64,000 bases of DNA, taken from positions 186,001-250,000 of the forward strand of contig CANNGL010000003.1 in the NCBI GenBank assembly GCA_947504205.1. The letters are read 5' to 3'. Numbering within the stretch: position 1 is the stretch's first letter; every line of letters starts with the position of its first letter. The position numbers and the translations under genes are program-made. Source of the DNA: an uncultured Litoreibacter sp. (GTDB lineage: Bacteria > Pseudomonadota > Alphaproteobacteria > Rhodobacterales > Rhodobacteraceae). Shown here piece after piece: positions 26,009 through 35,633 of this stretch. Below the pieces are notes generated by a model. It was given only the letters and a program-made list of their open reading frames with translations, was not told the DNA's origin and did not search any database.

Positions 26009-27556
26009 ATGACCAGAGTCGACCCCAACTTCGCTACACCCGATCAGGACCCAAATCGACCCGTCGCCGTTGTAATAGGCGCGGGCCTCGGAGGACTGGC
26101 TGCAGCAATGCGACTTGGCGCAAAGGGCTACCGCGTCGAGGTGGTAGATCGGCTGGATGTTCCCGGTGGCCGCGGCTCTTGTATCTGGAAAAACGGACAC
26201 CGGTTTGACCTCGGTCCAACCATCGTCACGGTTCCTCAGGTTCTCCGAGAATTGTGGGAGGCCTGCGGGCGAAACTTCGACGGCGACGTTGATCTGCGGG
26301 CAATGGATCCATTCTATGAGATACGGTTTCCAGATGGGTCAAGCTTCAAGGCAAACGGCGCTACACGGGAGATGAAAGCCGAGGTGGCCCGCTTGGCAGC
26401 GGGTGATCTTGCGGGGTACGAAAAGTTCCTGAAGGACAGCGAAAAGCGTTATGAATTTGGATTTGAGGATCTGGGGCGCCGTTCGATGCACAAATTCATG
26501 GACCTCGCGAAGGTTCTGCCAAGATTTGGTATGCTGAGGGCCGATAAATCCGTTTATGCTCATGCTGCCAAGCGAGTTAAGGACGAGCGACTTCGCATGG
26601 CGCTCAGTTTCCACCCGTTGTTCATTGGAGGAGATCCATTTCGGGTGACCTCGATGTATATTCTGGTCAGTCATTTGGAGAAAGAATTCGGCGTTCATTA
26701 CGCAATGGGCGGGGTCGCTGCAATTGCGCTTGCAATGGCGAATGTCGTATTCGATCAGGGCGGTTCCGTGACCTACGATCAAGAGGTGTCGGAGATCATG
26801 ACCAAAAACGGCCGTGTGGCAGGCGTGAAGCTGGCCAGTGGTCGGATCATTCCCGCTGATATTGTTGTTTCAAATGCGGATGCAGGTCATACGTATCGCC
26901 ATCTCATAAAATCGAAAAAGAAGCGTTGGACACCTAAACGACTGGATCGGACCCGATGGTCGATGGGATTGTTTGTCTGGTATTTTGGCACCAAAGGCAC
27001 CCGTGGCAAATGGGCGGATGTTGGACACCACACGATCCTAAATGGACCGCGCTATAAAGGTCTGATCGACGATATCTTTATCAAAGGGAAGCTGGCTGAT
27101 GACATGAGCCTTTATGTTCATCGTCCGACTGTAACAGACCCCAGCGCCGCACCAGACGGCGACGACACATTTTATGCGCTGTCTCCCGTTCCACATCTCG
27201 GTCACGATAACGGTGTGGATTGGGTCGATATGCGAGAAACCTATCGCCAGAAAGTAGCGAAGGTTCTTGATACTCAACTCATTCCGGGCTTCGAAGAACA
27301 TATCAGTGCCTCTGAGAGCTTCACTCCGATTGATTTCCGCGACCGCTATCTATCACCGTTGGGGTGCGGGTTTTCGATTGAGCCGCGGATTTCCCAAAGC
27401 GCATGGTTCCGGCCGCATAATGTTTCAGAAGAATTACCGGGTCTCTATCTTGTCGGTGCAGGAACGCATCCCGGCGCAGGTTTGCCGGGCGTGATTTCTT
27501 CAGCAGAAGTTCTTGGAAAACTGGTCCCTACTGCGCTGAAGGTGCCTGCCGAATGA
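26009..27556 (+). CDS. crtI: Phytoene desaturase
   Basis: A 515-residue FAD-dependent enzyme that converts phytoene to neurosporene or lycopene. The N-terminal dinucleotide fold is VVIGAGLGGLAAAMRLGAKGYRVEVV, followed by D-x-PGGR and GHRFDLGPTIVT. The C-terminal CrtI-type signature is GLYLVGAGTHPGAGLPGVISSAE. The ATG at 26009 is chosen over an in-frame TTG six bases earlier. The stop overlaps the crtB start (ATGA). Confidence 0.96.
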   Translation: MTRVDPNFATPDQDPNRPVAVVIGAGLGGLAAAMRLGAKGYRVEVVDRLDVPGGRGSCIWKNGHRFDLGPTIVTVPQVLRELWEACGRNFDGDVDLRAMDPFYEIRFPDGSSFKANGATREMKAEVARLAAGDLAGYEKFLKDSEKRYEFGFEDLGRRSMHKFMDLAKVLPRFGMLRADKSVYAHAAKRVKDERLRMALSFHPLFIGGDPFRVTSMYILVSHLEKEFGVHYAMGGVAAIALAMANVVFDQGGSVTYDQEVSEIMTKNGRVAGVKLASGRIIPADIVVSNADAGHTYRHLIKSKKKRWTPKRLDRTRWSMGLFVWYFGTKGTRGKWADVGHHTILNGPRYKGLIDDIFIKGKLADDMSLYVHRPTVTDPSAAPDGDDTFYALSPVPHLGHDNGVDWVDMRETYRQKVAKVLDTQLIPGFEEHISASESFTPIDFRDRYLSPLGCGFSIEPRISQSAWFRPHNVSEELPGLYLVGAGTHPGAGLPGVISSAEVLGKLVPTALKVPAE

Positions 27557-28560
27557 TCGCGTCTGAGGATCTTGAACATTGCAAAGCAGCAATCCGTACT
27601 GGCTCACGGTCATTCTACGCTGCTTCACACTTGCTTCCGGCTCGCGTTCGCAATCCTGCTTTGGCGTTATATGCCTTTTGCCGATTGGCCGACGACGCCG
27701 TTGATCTCAACGATGAAAAAGTTGCCGCAGTCCTATCCCTTCGGGATCGACTGGATCTCGCCTATCGAGGCATCCCGCGAAATGCCCCGGCAGACCGGGC
27801 ATTCTCTACGATGGTCGAAGAACACGACATGCCCCGAGCTCTGCCAGAAGCGTTGCTGGAAGGTCTGGCTTGGGATGCGATGGAGCGACAGTACGAGACG
27901 CTGTCAGATGTTAGAGCCTATTCTGCCCGCGTTGCCTCCGCTGTCGGGGCGATGATGACCGTGCTAATGGGAGTACGCGACGCTGATGCTCTTGCCCGTG
28001 CTTGTGATCTTGGTGTTGCGATGCAGTTGACCAATATCGCGAGGGATGTAGGTGAGGACGCGCTAGAAGGGCGTCTCTATTTGCCACATCAGATAATGGA
28101 AGATGAAGGGCTGGACCCTGCAGGTTTTTTGGCAAAGCCAAAGCATTCGGCTGCACTTGCACGGGTCACACGAGTGCTTTTGGCCGAAGCGCGTCGTCTC
28201 TATCACCGTTCCGAACCTGGCATTGCCGAACTTCCCTTCAGCTGCCGACCTGGCATATTTGCCGCACGTCATATCTATGACGGAATTGGACGAAAAGTCC
28301 GTTCCAACAATTTCGACAGTTTCTCGCAACGCGCTCGCACGACGGGGCGTCAGAAACTTGGATGGTTGATGCTCTCGATCCTACGGACCGGCGCGGTGTC
28401 CGCGATGCCAAAGTCGGCGGTTCTTTATGCACAACCGCTGCCGGAAGTAGCGTTTTTGGTAGATGCGGCTGCGCAGCCCGGGCTATATCAAAACCCACGC
28501 GCCTCGATCTTGATAGATTTGTTTACACAGCTGGAAGCGCAAGATCGCCAAAGGGTGTGA
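27553..28560 (+). CDS. crtB: Phytoene synthase
   Basis: A 335-residue trans-isoprenyl synthase that condenses two geranylgeranyl diphosphates to phytoene. It has RTGSRSFYAASHLLPAR, the first Asp-rich motif in FCRLADDAVD, and the second in QLTNIARDVGEDALEGRLYLP. It is coupled to crtI by a four-base overlap and followed 37 bases later by tspO. Confidence 0.96.
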   Translation: MIASEDLEHCKAAIRTGSRSFYAASHLLPARVRNPALALYAFCRLADDAVDLNDEKVAAVLSLRDRLDLAYRGIPRNAPADRAFSTMVEEHDMPRALPEALLEGLAWDAMERQYETLSDVRAYSARVASAVGAMMTVLMGVRDADALARACDLGVAMQLTNIARDVGEDALEGRLYLPHQIMEDEGLDPAGFLAKPKHSAALARVTRVLLAEARRLYHRSEPGIAELPFSCRPGIFAARHIYDGIGRKVRSNNFDSFSQRARTTGRQKLGWLMLSILRTGAVSAMPKSAVLYAQPLPEVAFLVDAAAQPGLYQNPRASILIDLFTQLEAQDRQRV

Positions 28561-28597
28561 GGCTTTACAATTCTCCCGAACCATCTAGTTGCAAGAT

Positions 28598-29065
28598 ATG
28601 GACTGGACGATCTTCATCATATTGTTTGGCGCGTGCGTAGCAGCCGGGACCACGGGGGCTCTGTTCCAACCTGGCGATTGGTATGACTCGTTGAACAAGC
28701 CATCGTGGACTCCACCTGATTGGGTGTTTCCGGTTACTTGGACAGTGCTTTATATTTCTATGTGCATTGCCGGCGCCCGGATAGCTCTCGCACCCGATGC
28801 AGGTTTGGCAATGGCATTCTGGGCGTTGCAAATTGCGCTCAATACCCTTTGGACACCAATCTTTTTCGGGCTGCGACGTATGCGGACTGCGTTAATGATC
28901 ATCGCGGCGCTTTGGGTCGCCGTCGCTGGCTGCCTGGTGACCCATTGGCAAATTGATTGGGTGGCTGGCCTGCTCTTTGCCCCTTACCTTGTTTGGGTTT
29001 CAATCGCGGCTGCGTTGAATGCGTCTGTTTGGCGTCGCAATCCCGACGTCGTCCCTATTTCTTGA
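28598..29065 (+). CDS. tspO: Tryptophan-rich sensory protein TspO (CrtK)
   Basis: A 155-residue outer-membrane TspO/MBR protein with five hydrophobic helices. The conserved residues are visible in WYDSLNKPSWTPPDWVFPVTWT, ALQIALNTLWTPIFFGL and FAPYLVWVSIAAALNASVW. It binds tetrapyrroles and in Rhodobacter sphaeroides lowers photosynthesis gene expression in response to oxygen. The ATG at 28598 is preferred to a TTG three codons earlier. It is the crtK position of classical clusters, and its last 11 bases overlap convergent crtC. Confidence 0.94.
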   Translation: MDWTIFIILFGACVAAGTTGALFQPGDWYDSLNKPSWTPPDWVFPVTWTVLYISMCIAGARIALAPDAGLAMAFWALQIALNTLWTPIFFGLRRMRTALMIIAALWVAVAGCLVTHWQIDWVAGLLFAPYLVWVSIAAALNASVWRRNPDVVPIS

Positions 29066-29969
29066 ACGCCCAGTTTCGTCTGCGGGGGACTTTGACAGCG
29101 AGCATAGGTTTAAGAAATGGATTGGCGAACCGATCCAAATCAAGCGCCTCGTGTACGCCGGCTGATTGCTCGCCGTTAATGACTGTCTCTACGCCGGACC
29201 GGCAGTAAAAGGGCGCATCAAGCATCATTTTGGTTTGCTTTGGGGTGTGGTTGAGATCACAGCGAGTTTCACGACGAACGCGCCAGAGTGACGTCTCGAA
29301 TTGCTGAATTGGTGGCGCCTCAATCTCGGCAACCGTCCCGTCATACTTGAATTCCAGAGCAATCGCGAGATCGTCTGATCCATCTCGTCGGGATGCATCA
29401 TAGAAGCATGTGGTTCCTTCTGAAGTCGGAAACCTGCCCCAGGTCCAATAGCTGAAATCATCCTCAAGCGCAGCGGTGCCGAAGTTGGCATCGAAATAGC
29501 CGTGGCCCTGCCATTGCCATCCTGCTTTGTTCAGATTGACGCGAATTTTTGAGGAGGGCGCAAATGGTCGCCAGATATGTGTTCCCTGTTCATGGAGTGG
29601 AATTTCGATATCTGTGATGTTGGTTGGTTCGATCTCGACGCTTCCAGAAAGTACGTCGCCGTGCGGAACCGATCGCTCATTGATCGAGACAATCAACCTG
29701 TCGTTTTGCCAGCGCATTTCTGACGGTCCAACCGTTAAGGAGTCCTGCGTCTGCCGCAGTGCGGATTCTCCACGGTCGGTCATAGTCCAGCGACCACCCG
29801 TGCCGTATGTTGCAACATTGATGCAGCAATGATTTTGTGGGTTCTTCCGCCCTGACCAGCGATACCACGGTGAGAAGACGGACCCTACGAAACCGATGAT
29901 CGAGATTGCGCGGGTGCCATCGTTGCTGATCCCGTCAGCATACCACCAGGCGTAACCGTTGGGCGGCAC
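29055..29969 (-). CDS. crtC: Hydroxyneurosporene synthase / carotenoid 1,2-hydratase
   Basis: A CrtC hydratase adding water to the C1-C2 double bond of neurosporene or lycopene. Family hallmarks are VPPNGYAWWYADGISNDG, IIGFVGSVFSPWYRW and GHGYFDANFGTAALEDDF. The frame is open far into crtD, but the recognisable protein begins at about NFNIDVPPNGYAWWY. No ATG, GTG or TTG exists just upstream in frame, so I use the GTG at 29969 (304 residues). No ribosome binding site is visible. The gene overlaps crtD by 85 bases, so translation probably depends on crtD translation. Confidence 0.88.
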   Translation of the reverse strand: MPPNGYAWWYADGISNDGTRAISIIGFVGSVFSPWYRWSGRKNPQNHCCINVATYGTGGRWTMTDRGESALRQTQDSLTVGPSEMRWQNDRLIVSINERSVPHGDVLSGSVEIEPTNITDIEIPLHEQGTHIWRPFAPSSKIRVNLNKAGWQWQGHGYFDANFGTAALEDDFSYWTWGRFPTSEGTTCFYDASRRDGSDDLAIALEFKYDGTVAEIEAPPIQQFETSLWRVRRETRCDLNHTPKQTKMMLDAPFYCRSGVETVINGEQSAGVHEALDLDRFANPFLKPMLAVKVPRRRNWAFKK

Positions 29970-31453
29970 GTCGATGTTGAAGTTAGGTCGATCATTATCG
30001 CCTCGGCCGCATGCTTGCCGGACAGCGCGGCCATAGGAATTCCCGCTCCCGGATGAGCGCTGCCGCCCGCCAGATAAAGCCCCCCCAATCTGGTTCGCGC
30101 TGTGGGACGTCTTAGGGCTGCTGTCAAACCGTGGGGGCTGCGCCCGTAAAGTGAACCGTCCGACGCTGGAAATAGGGTGTTGAACTCCTGCGGTGTCGTG
30201 AGCGTGTTGATTGAGGGCGTCTTGTCGAAGCGCAGCCCCATTTGGGCCAATCTCGCGAAGGTCTGTGTGTGACATGTTTGGAAGTCCTCGCGGAGGTTTG
30301 AGTTTATCGGCGGGGCGTTCATGATGATCTCAAACCGCTCTGCCATGGGGGTTTGCTGCCTCTGACCACGATCCTGCGCGCAAAGATATAACGTCGCGTC
30401 CCAGGGTAGTTTCCCAGATACTAGCGCGCCGAACTCGGCCCTGGGATCATCTCCGAAGAAGACATTATGATGCGCAAGCTCACGGCCAGAAGGTTGTGCG
30501 GCAAAAGCCCAGACGCAAGCCGATAGTGAGCGAGGTTTGTGAGTGCTCTGCGAAATAGCCTTTTCGCTGGGCTCCCCTAGAAATCCCTTGCCAAGGGCTG
30601 CCGGCTCGCCGTTGAAGATGACAGCATCCGCTTTCAATTTCTCGCCTGTTGCTGTTGCCACGCCGGAAATGCGACCTCCGGCATACTCAGCCCGGTCCAC
30701 GCGAATTCCCGTAACGATCTCGCCGCCTCGTTCGGTGATTACGTCGGACATGGCTTGAGGCAGCTTGTGCAGACCACCATCAACGCTCCAAACGCCAGAT
30801 GATTCAGCATGCCAGATCAGAGACAATAGTGCTGGCGACTTGTTAGGTGATCCGCCGACATAAGTGGCATAGCGGCCAAAGAGCTGACGCAGGCGTGGAT
30901 CCTGGAACTGGTATTTAAGACTGCGTTCCAGACTTAGAAATGGCAATAAAGAGAACAGAAGCGAGGGCTGCTTTAAGGCGCGCAACGCAAGTTCCAATTT
31001 GTCGGGCTGACCCGTCTGCATCATTGGCTGTTCGAAGGCAGAGAATAGTTTTTCGGCTTGTTCAGAGAATCGCGCAAAGGCTTTACTTTCCTTTGGTCCG
31101 AAGATCTCGGCGATGTTTCGCACGTTTTGGTCGCGGTCATTCACGAGGTCCAAACTGCTGCCATCCGACCACCAGTGTCTGGCGAGGATCGTAGCTGGTG
31201 TCAGTTTGATGCGGTCTTCAAGATTGTCTCCGCACTCGGCGAATAATGCATCAAACACCCACCTCATGGTCATCACCGTTGGTCCCGCATCTACAGGTCC
31301 GGCGATGCTGGGTAACGTTCGCATTTTTCCGCCAATGTGATCATGTTGTTCGAGAACAGTCACTTTGAAGCCGCGCGCAGACAGGCGCATCGCGGCGGCA
31401 AGGCCGCCAACTCCTGCCCCGATAACCAAGATATGGCGCTTATTTTCGGACAT
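29885..31453 (-). CDS. crtD: Methoxyneurosporene / 1-hydroxycarotenoid 3,4-desaturase
   Basis: An FAD-dependent CrtI-like desaturase of 522 residues. The N-terminal fold is ILVIGAGVGGLAAAMRLSARGFKVTVLEQ followed by HIGGKMRT and AGPTVMTMR. The C-terminal signature is RLGGLYLAGGSAHPGAGIPMAALSGKHAAEAI. The ATG at 31453 has GGAGAG upstream; the longer frame to 31495 is rejected. After the normal end the protein carries a tail of about 35 residues (DLTSTSTCRP...) that is crtC sequence read in another frame. Confidence 0.94.
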   Translation of the reverse strand: MSENKRHILVIGAGVGGLAAAMRLSARGFKVTVLEQHDHIGGKMRTLPSIAGPVDAGPTVMTMRWVFDALFAECGDNLEDRIKLTPATILARHWWSDGSSLDLVNDRDQNVRNIAEIFGPKESKAFARFSEQAEKLFSAFEQPMMQTGQPDKLELALRALKQPSLLFSLLPFLSLERSLKYQFQDPRLRQLFGRYATYVGGSPNKSPALLSLIWHAESSGVWSVDGGLHKLPQAMSDVITERGGEIVTGIRVDRAEYAGGRISGVATATGEKLKADAVIFNGEPAALGKGFLGEPSEKAISQSTHKPRSLSACVWAFAAQPSGRELAHHNVFFGDDPRAEFGALVSGKLPWDATLYLCAQDRGQRQQTPMAERFEIIMNAPPINSNLREDFQTCHTQTFARLAQMGLRFDKTPSINTLTTPQEFNTLFPASDGSLYGRSPHGLTAALRRPTARTRLGGLYLAGGSAHPGAGIPMAALSGKHAAEAIMIDLTSTSTCRPTVTPGGMLTGSATMAPAQSRSSVS

Positions 31454-31476
31454 TGCTCTCCTGCAGTGTCTAGAAT

Positions 31477-31494
31477 TGTTGACACTTTGGAACA
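31477..31494. promoter_or_regulatory. PpsR/CrtJ operator 1, crtD-crtE region
   Basis: TGTTGACACTTTGGAACA is an exact TGT-N12-ACA site. It also contains a TTGACA hexamer (31479-31484) facing crtE. Confidence 0.75.
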
Positions 31495-31497
31495 TAC

Positions 31498-31515
31498 TGT
31501 CCAGACTTATTTACA
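31498..31515. promoter_or_regulatory. PpsR/CrtJ operator 2, crtD-crtE region
   Basis: TGTCCAGACTTATTTACA is a second exact TGT-N12-ACA site only three bases from the first. Tandem operators allow cooperative PpsR binding, here between divergent crtD and crtE. Confidence 0.75.
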
Positions 31516-31553
31516 TATCTGTATAGATATAGCGCTCGGTGATTGGAGGTCTG

Positions 31554-32429
31554 ATGCCATATACGAACAGGATTGAGGCCTCTCTTTTGCGATCTGTCCG
31601 TCGAGGGCAGTCGGGCAGCGCCCCGCCGAAATTAGCGGCAGCGTTAGAGCACGCTGTGCTGCCGGGTGGCGCCAGAATACGACCTCAAATTTGCTTGTCT
31701 GTTGCGCGTGCCTGCGGAGATGATCAGCCGAACATCAGTGATGCGGCCAGCTCAGCGATAGAGCTCATTCACTGCGGCAGTCTGGTGCATGATGACATGC
31801 CCTGTTTTGATGATGCGGATGTTCGGCGTGGCAAACCGTCTGTCCATAAAGCGTTCGGAGAACCGCTCGCTGTTCTGACGGGCGATAGCTTAATAATCAT
31901 GGCGTTTGAAACACTTGCAGGCGTCGCTCACCTGAGCTGTGAGAGAAGTGCCAATCTTGTTCTTGAGATGGCGCGTTCTACAGGAATGCCGCATGGTATT
32001 TGTGCTGGGCAAGCTTGGGAAAGTGAGAACGAGGTCGACCTTTCAGCATACCATCAAGCAAAAACCGGAGCGCTTTTTGTAGCTGCGTCACGTATGGGCG
32101 CGATTTCTGCCGGCGCTGATCCCGAACCGTGGACCGAGCTAGGCGCGCGCATCGGTGAGGCGTTTCAAGTGGCCGATGATCTGCGCGATGCTTTGTACGA
32201 TGAAGAGACGCTTGGAAAGCCAGTTGGTCAGGACGAAATTCATATGCGCCCAAACGCGGTTTCCGCATATGGCGTGCAAGGTGCGATTCGTCGGCTCAAG
32301 GACATTCTTGGCGGTGCGATCGCATCTATACCGGCTTGTGAAGGCGAAGCAGAGCTTGCCGAAGTTGTGCGTCGGACCTCTGAGCGGTTGACGCCTGTTG
32401 CGCTTCGAACTGCTGGCCAAACGGCTTAG
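31554..32429 (+). CDS. crtE: Geranylgeranyl diphosphate synthase
   Basis: A 291-residue polyprenyl synthase making GGPP for both carotenoids and the bacteriochlorophyll tail. The first Asp-rich motif is HDDMPCFDDADVRRGKP, with the two-residue insert typical of type II enzymes. The second is FQVADDLRDALYD. The ATG at 31554 lies four bases after GGAGG; a GTG at 31539 is in frame but less likely. crtF follows six bases after the stop. Confidence 0.95.
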   Translation: MPYTNRIEASLLRSVRRGQSGSAPPKLAAALEHAVLPGGARIRPQICLSVARACGDDQPNISDAASSAIELIHCGSLVHDDMPCFDDADVRRGKPSVHKAFGEPLAVLTGDSLIIMAFETLAGVAHLSCERSANLVLEMARSTGMPHGICAGQAWESENEVDLSAYHQAKTGALFVAASRMGAISAGADPEPWTELGARIGEAFQVADDLRDALYDEETLGKPVGQDEIHMRPNAVSAYGVQGAIRRLKDILGGAIASIPACEGEAELAEVVRRTSERLTPVALRTAGQTA

Positions 32430-32435
32430 ATTTTG

Positions 32436-33566
32436 ATGGTTGCGATCGAGACCGACTCTCATAAAAGACGGGCATTTTCTTTTGGTCGTATACGCCAACG
32501 CTTGATGAAGTTGGTATCTCAACCGGGTTTTCAAAGCTGGGCTTCACGCTTTCCTCTGACGCGTCGCATCGCCCGCAAAGACGGGGAGCAGCTATTCGAT
32601 CTGGTGGCTGGATTTGCTTACAGCCAGGTGCTCTTTGCAATCGTGAAGCTCGATATCCTTGAGCATCTCAGGAACCAACCTCTATCGGCTGAGGTTCTCG
32701 CATCGAAGACCGGCTTGACGCCAGAGCGTTTGGAGATGTTATGCAATGCGGGAGTCGCACTCGAGCTATTATCAATTGATAAGAACGGCTGCTATCAGTT
32801 GGCGCGCTTGGGCGCCGCCACATTGGGTGTGCCTGGTCTTCGCCAGATGATCTTGCACCATGATTTGCTTTACCAAGACATCGCTGACCCGGTTGCGTTT
32901 TTGGCAGGTCAGACCTCGCCATCTCTGGCTGAATTTTGGCCGTATGTTCGTACTGAAACTGCTAAAGAGGTTTCGGGTGAGGCTGCAAATAAATATTCAG
33001 AACTCATGGCAGCAAGCCAGCGCATGGTTGCGGAAGAAACGCTCGACACAGTTGATTTCGGACAATTCCATAGTCTCATGGATGTGGGCGGCGGTACCGG
33101 GGCTTTTTTAACCGAAGTCACAAAGCGGCACCCCGAAATTCACGTAACTCTCTTTGATCTTCCCGCTGTTGTGGAGGCTGCGAAATCAATGCCGGTACTT
33201 CCAGATGCCCAACTTATTGGTGGTAGCTTTTTGGAAGAACTGCCCGAGGGAAATGACGCGATCAGCCTGATCCGCGTCCTCTACGATCATAGTGACACTA
33301 CGGTGTCGCAGCTGTTGGGCCGAGTCTTTGATGCGCTTCCGTCTGGGGGGCTGGTTATCATTTCCGAGCCGATGACGGGTGGGTCGCACCCAAATAGGTC
33401 GGGCGATGTGTATTTTTCACTTTACACATTGGCGATGAAAACTGGCAAAGCACGCGCGCCGGAGACTATTGCAAACTTTCTCGAAAACTCAGGTTTTCAA
33501 CAGATCCGGACGCATAAATCAGCCCGACCCTTCGTCACTTCCGTTGTTACGGCGCACAAACCCTAA
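32436..33566 (+). CDS. crtF: Hydroxyneurosporene O-methyltransferase
   Basis: A 376-residue SAM-dependent methyltransferase forming the 1-methoxy group of spheroidene-type carotenoids. It has an N-terminal winged-helix dimerisation region (LFDLVAGFAYSQVLFAIVKLD), the SAM motif LMDVGGGTGAFL, VTLFDLPAVVE, and the late motifs ISLIRVLYDHSD and GLVIISEPM. The ATG at 32436 follows a TTG in the same frame. It ends the crtEF unit before the bchC promoter region. Confidence 0.93.
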   Translation: MVAIETDSHKRRAFSFGRIRQRLMKLVSQPGFQSWASRFPLTRRIARKDGEQLFDLVAGFAYSQVLFAIVKLDILEHLRNQPLSAEVLASKTGLTPERLEMLCNAGVALELLSIDKNGCYQLARLGAATLGVPGLRQMILHHDLLYQDIADPVAFLAGQTSPSLAEFWPYVRTETAKEVSGEAANKYSELMAASQRMVAEETLDTVDFGQFHSLMDVGGGTGAFLTEVTKRHPEIHVTLFDLPAVVEAAKSMPVLPDAQLIGGSFLEELPEGNDAISLIRVLYDHSDTTVSQLLGRVFDALPSGGLVIISEPMTGGSHPNRSGDVYFSLYTLAMKTGKARAPETIANFLENSGFQQIRTHKSARPFVTSVVTAHKP

Positions 33567-33583
33567 ACTCCCAATTTAGAAAG

Positions 33584-33601
33584 TGTCCAAATAATTTGAC
33601 A
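33584..33601. promoter_or_regulatory. PpsR/CrtJ operator 1 of bchC
   Basis: TGTCCAAATAATTTGACA fits TGT-N12-ACA. Its right half forms a consensus -35 hexamer TTGACA at 33596-33601 for bchC; a weak -10 (TAAACT, 33618-33623) follows after 16 bases. Confidence 0.82.
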
Positions 33602-33609
33602 TTTATAAG

Positions 33610-33627
33610 TGTCAATTTAAACTGACA
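33610..33627. promoter_or_regulatory. PpsR/CrtJ operator 2 of bchC
   Basis: TGTCAATTTAAACTGACA is an exact second site eight bases downstream of the first, the same tandem spacing known from the bchC promoter of Rhodobacter capsulatus. It would cover the -10 region. Confidence 0.82.
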
Positions 33628-33693
33628 CATAAGCGTGAGTCTCCAAGTTCGACTCAGAGGCACTTCGATGCCGCGCAGAATAGGGAGAGTGTC

Positions 33694-34635
33694 GTGGACG
33701 CGACATCAGTACTACTTTCTGGTCCAAGAGATCTGGCCCTTGAGACACTGGAGCTTCAAGCCCCTGTGTCCGGGGATGTCGTGGTCGAAATCTCGCATTC
33801 CGGGATCTCTACCGGCACAGAGAAGTTGTTCTGGACGGGTGAAATGCCTCCCTTTCCCGGTATGGGGTATCCGCTGGTACCCGGGTATGAATCCACTGGT
33901 GAGGTCGTGGATGTGATCGGCGCTTCGCCACTTAGGGTTGGCGATTGGGTCTTCGTTCCGGGAGCCAACTGCTATTCAGAGGCAAAGGGTCTTTTCGGCG
34001 GCGCGTCCAATCGGATCGTAACGCCCGCATCCCGCATTACAAAAATTGATCGAACGCTTGGGCCAGAAGGCGCACTTCTGGCTTTGGCAGCCACAGCGCG
34101 TCACGCGATGGCCGGTCTCGATAAGAGCTTACCCGACCTAATTGTCGGCCACGGCGTTCTTGGCCGATTGCTCGCGCGCCTTACGATTGCAGCAGGCGGC
34201 GCTGCACCCACCGTATGGGAAGTCGATCCGAACCGTCAGGCCTCGGATGGATCCTACGAAGTCATTACGCCCGACGAAGATCCCCGTTGCGACTACGGAT
34301 GCATCTACGACGCGTCAGGCAAACCTGAATTGTTGAACGAGCTCATCTCTCGTATCTCAAAAGGCGGCGAGATCGTGTTGGCTGGGTTTTATGCAGAGCC
34401 ACTTAGCTTCGCCTTTCCACCAGCATTCATTAAAGAAGCAAGATTCCGCATCGCCGCCGAATGGAATGCGGAAGACATGGTTGCAACCCAACAATTGATC
34501 GATGGCGGTCATCTCAGCCTATCAGGTCTCATCACACACAACACTGACGCGCGAAGCGCGAAGCAAGCATATGCGCAGGCCTTCGAAGACTCCGCCTGTT
34601 TTAAAATGATCCTCGATTGGAGAAATGTCGCATGA
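33694..34635 (+). CDS. bchC: Bacteriochlorophyllide a (3-hydroxyethyl) dehydrogenase
   Basis: A 313-residue medium-chain dehydrogenase-like enzyme oxidising the 3-hydroxyethyl group of bacteriochlorophyllide to acetyl. Family features are [29 protein letters not shown] read in pieces ([19 protein letters not shown]), and the nucleotide fold [16 protein letters not shown]. It starts with GTG, supported by GGGAGAG six bases upstream. The stop overlaps the bchX start (ATGA). It is the first gene of the bchCXYZ-puf superoperon. Confidence 0.94.
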   Translation: MDATSVLLSGPRDLALETLELQAPVSGDVVVEISHSGISTGTEKLFWTGEMPPFPGMGYPLVPGYESTGEVVDVIGASPLRVGDWVFVPGANCYSEAKGLFGGASNRIVTPASRITKIDRTLGPEGALLALAATARHAMAGLDKSLPDLIVGHGVLGRLLARLTIAAGGAAPTVWEVDPNRQASDGSYEVITPDEDPRCDYGCIYDASGKPELLNELISRISKGGEIVLAGFYAEPLSFAFPPAFIKEARFRIAAEWNAEDMVATQQLIDGGHLSLSGLITHNTDARSAKQAYAQAFEDSACFKMILDWRNVA

Positions 34636-35633
34636 AAGACGAAGTGCCAAACCTGAAAGACTTCGACCAGCGGCTTCGCGACGAAGCGAACGAGGATTTG
34701 GCGGATATCATCGCCGACGAACCAACCTCCAAAACCCAGATCATTGCCATCTATGGCAAAGGCGGTATCGGCAAGTCTTTCACGCTGGCCAATCTCAGCC
34801 ATATGATGGCGGAGCAAGGCAAGCGCGTACTTCTTATCGGCTGTGACCCGAAGTCTGATACGACCTCGTTGCTATTTGGCGGCAAGGCTTGTCCAACGAT
34901 TATTGAGACCTCAACCAAGAAGAAGTTGGCCGGTGAAGAGGTAAAGATCGGGGATGTGTGCTTCAAGCGCGGTGGTGTCTTCGCAATGGAGCTGGGTGGC
35001 CCAGAGGTGGGGCGCGGATGTGGTGGGCGTGGCATCATCCATGGCTTCGAGCTTCTTGAAAAGCTCGGGTTCCACGACTGGGATTTCGACTATGTCCTTC
35101 TCGATTTTCTAGGGGATGTCGTCTGCGGCGGCTTTGGTCTGCCTATCGCTCGGGATATGGCGCAAAAAGTCATTCTGGTCGCATCGAACGACCTCCAAAG
35201 CCTCTATGTTGCTAACAATGTCTGCTCCGCGGTGGAGTATTTCCGCAAGCTTGGTGGTAACGTCGGCGTTGCCGGATTGGTCATCAACAAGGATGACGGA
35301 ACCGGCGAGGCACAGGCCTTCGCTGAGGCGGTTGATATCCCGATCCTAGCCTCGATCCCGCAGAACGATGATTTACGCAAAAAGTCGGCCAACTATCAGA
35401 TTGTCGGAACAGCAGACTCGGAGTGGGGCGCTCTCTTTGCAGGTTTGGGTGAAAATGTGGCCGAGGCGCCTCCGGTTCGGCCAGCACCGCTTGATCAGGA
35501 CGGATTGCTTGGCCTTTTCGACAGCAAGGATACTGGCGGTGATGTGGTTTTGGAGCCTGCCACCGACGCGGACATGCGCGGGAAGAACGCGGCTGAGAAG
35601 AAGTCGCTGGAGGTGATCTACGACGATGTTTGA
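34632..35633 (+). CDS. bchX: Chlorophyllide a reductase iron protein
   Basis: A 333-residue NifH-like ATPase that feeds electrons to BchYZ for reduction of ring B. The P-loop is [11 protein letters not shown] at 41-51, with [10 protein letters not shown] as switch, GRGCGGRG and [11 protein letters not shown] providing the two Cys that bridge a 4Fe-4S cluster between subunits. The ATG at 34632 overlaps the bchC stop. The acidic C-terminal tail is longer than in BchL. Confidence 0.96.
   Translation: MKDEVPNLKDFDQRLRDEANEDLADIIADEPTSKTQIIAIYGKGGIGKSFTLANLSHMMAEQGKRVLLIGCDPKSDTTSLLFGGKACPTIIETSTKKKLAGEEVKIGDVCFKRGGVFAMELGGPEVGRGCGGRGIIHGFELLEKLGFHDWDFDYVLLDFLGDVVCGGFGLPIARDMAQKVILVASNDLQSLYVANNVCSAVEYFRKLGGNVGVAGLVINKDDGTGEAQAFAEAVDIPILASIPQNDDLRKKSANYQIVGTADSEWGALFAGLGENVAEAPPVRPAPLDQDGLLGLFDSKDTGGDVVLEPATDADMRGKNAAEKKSLEVIYDDV

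Noticed and set aside
29885-30275. Extended CrtC N-terminus of about 100 residues
   Set aside because: The upstream part is crtD read out of frame; composition (Ser/Arg/Gly-rich) and lack of family similarity show it is not CrtC.
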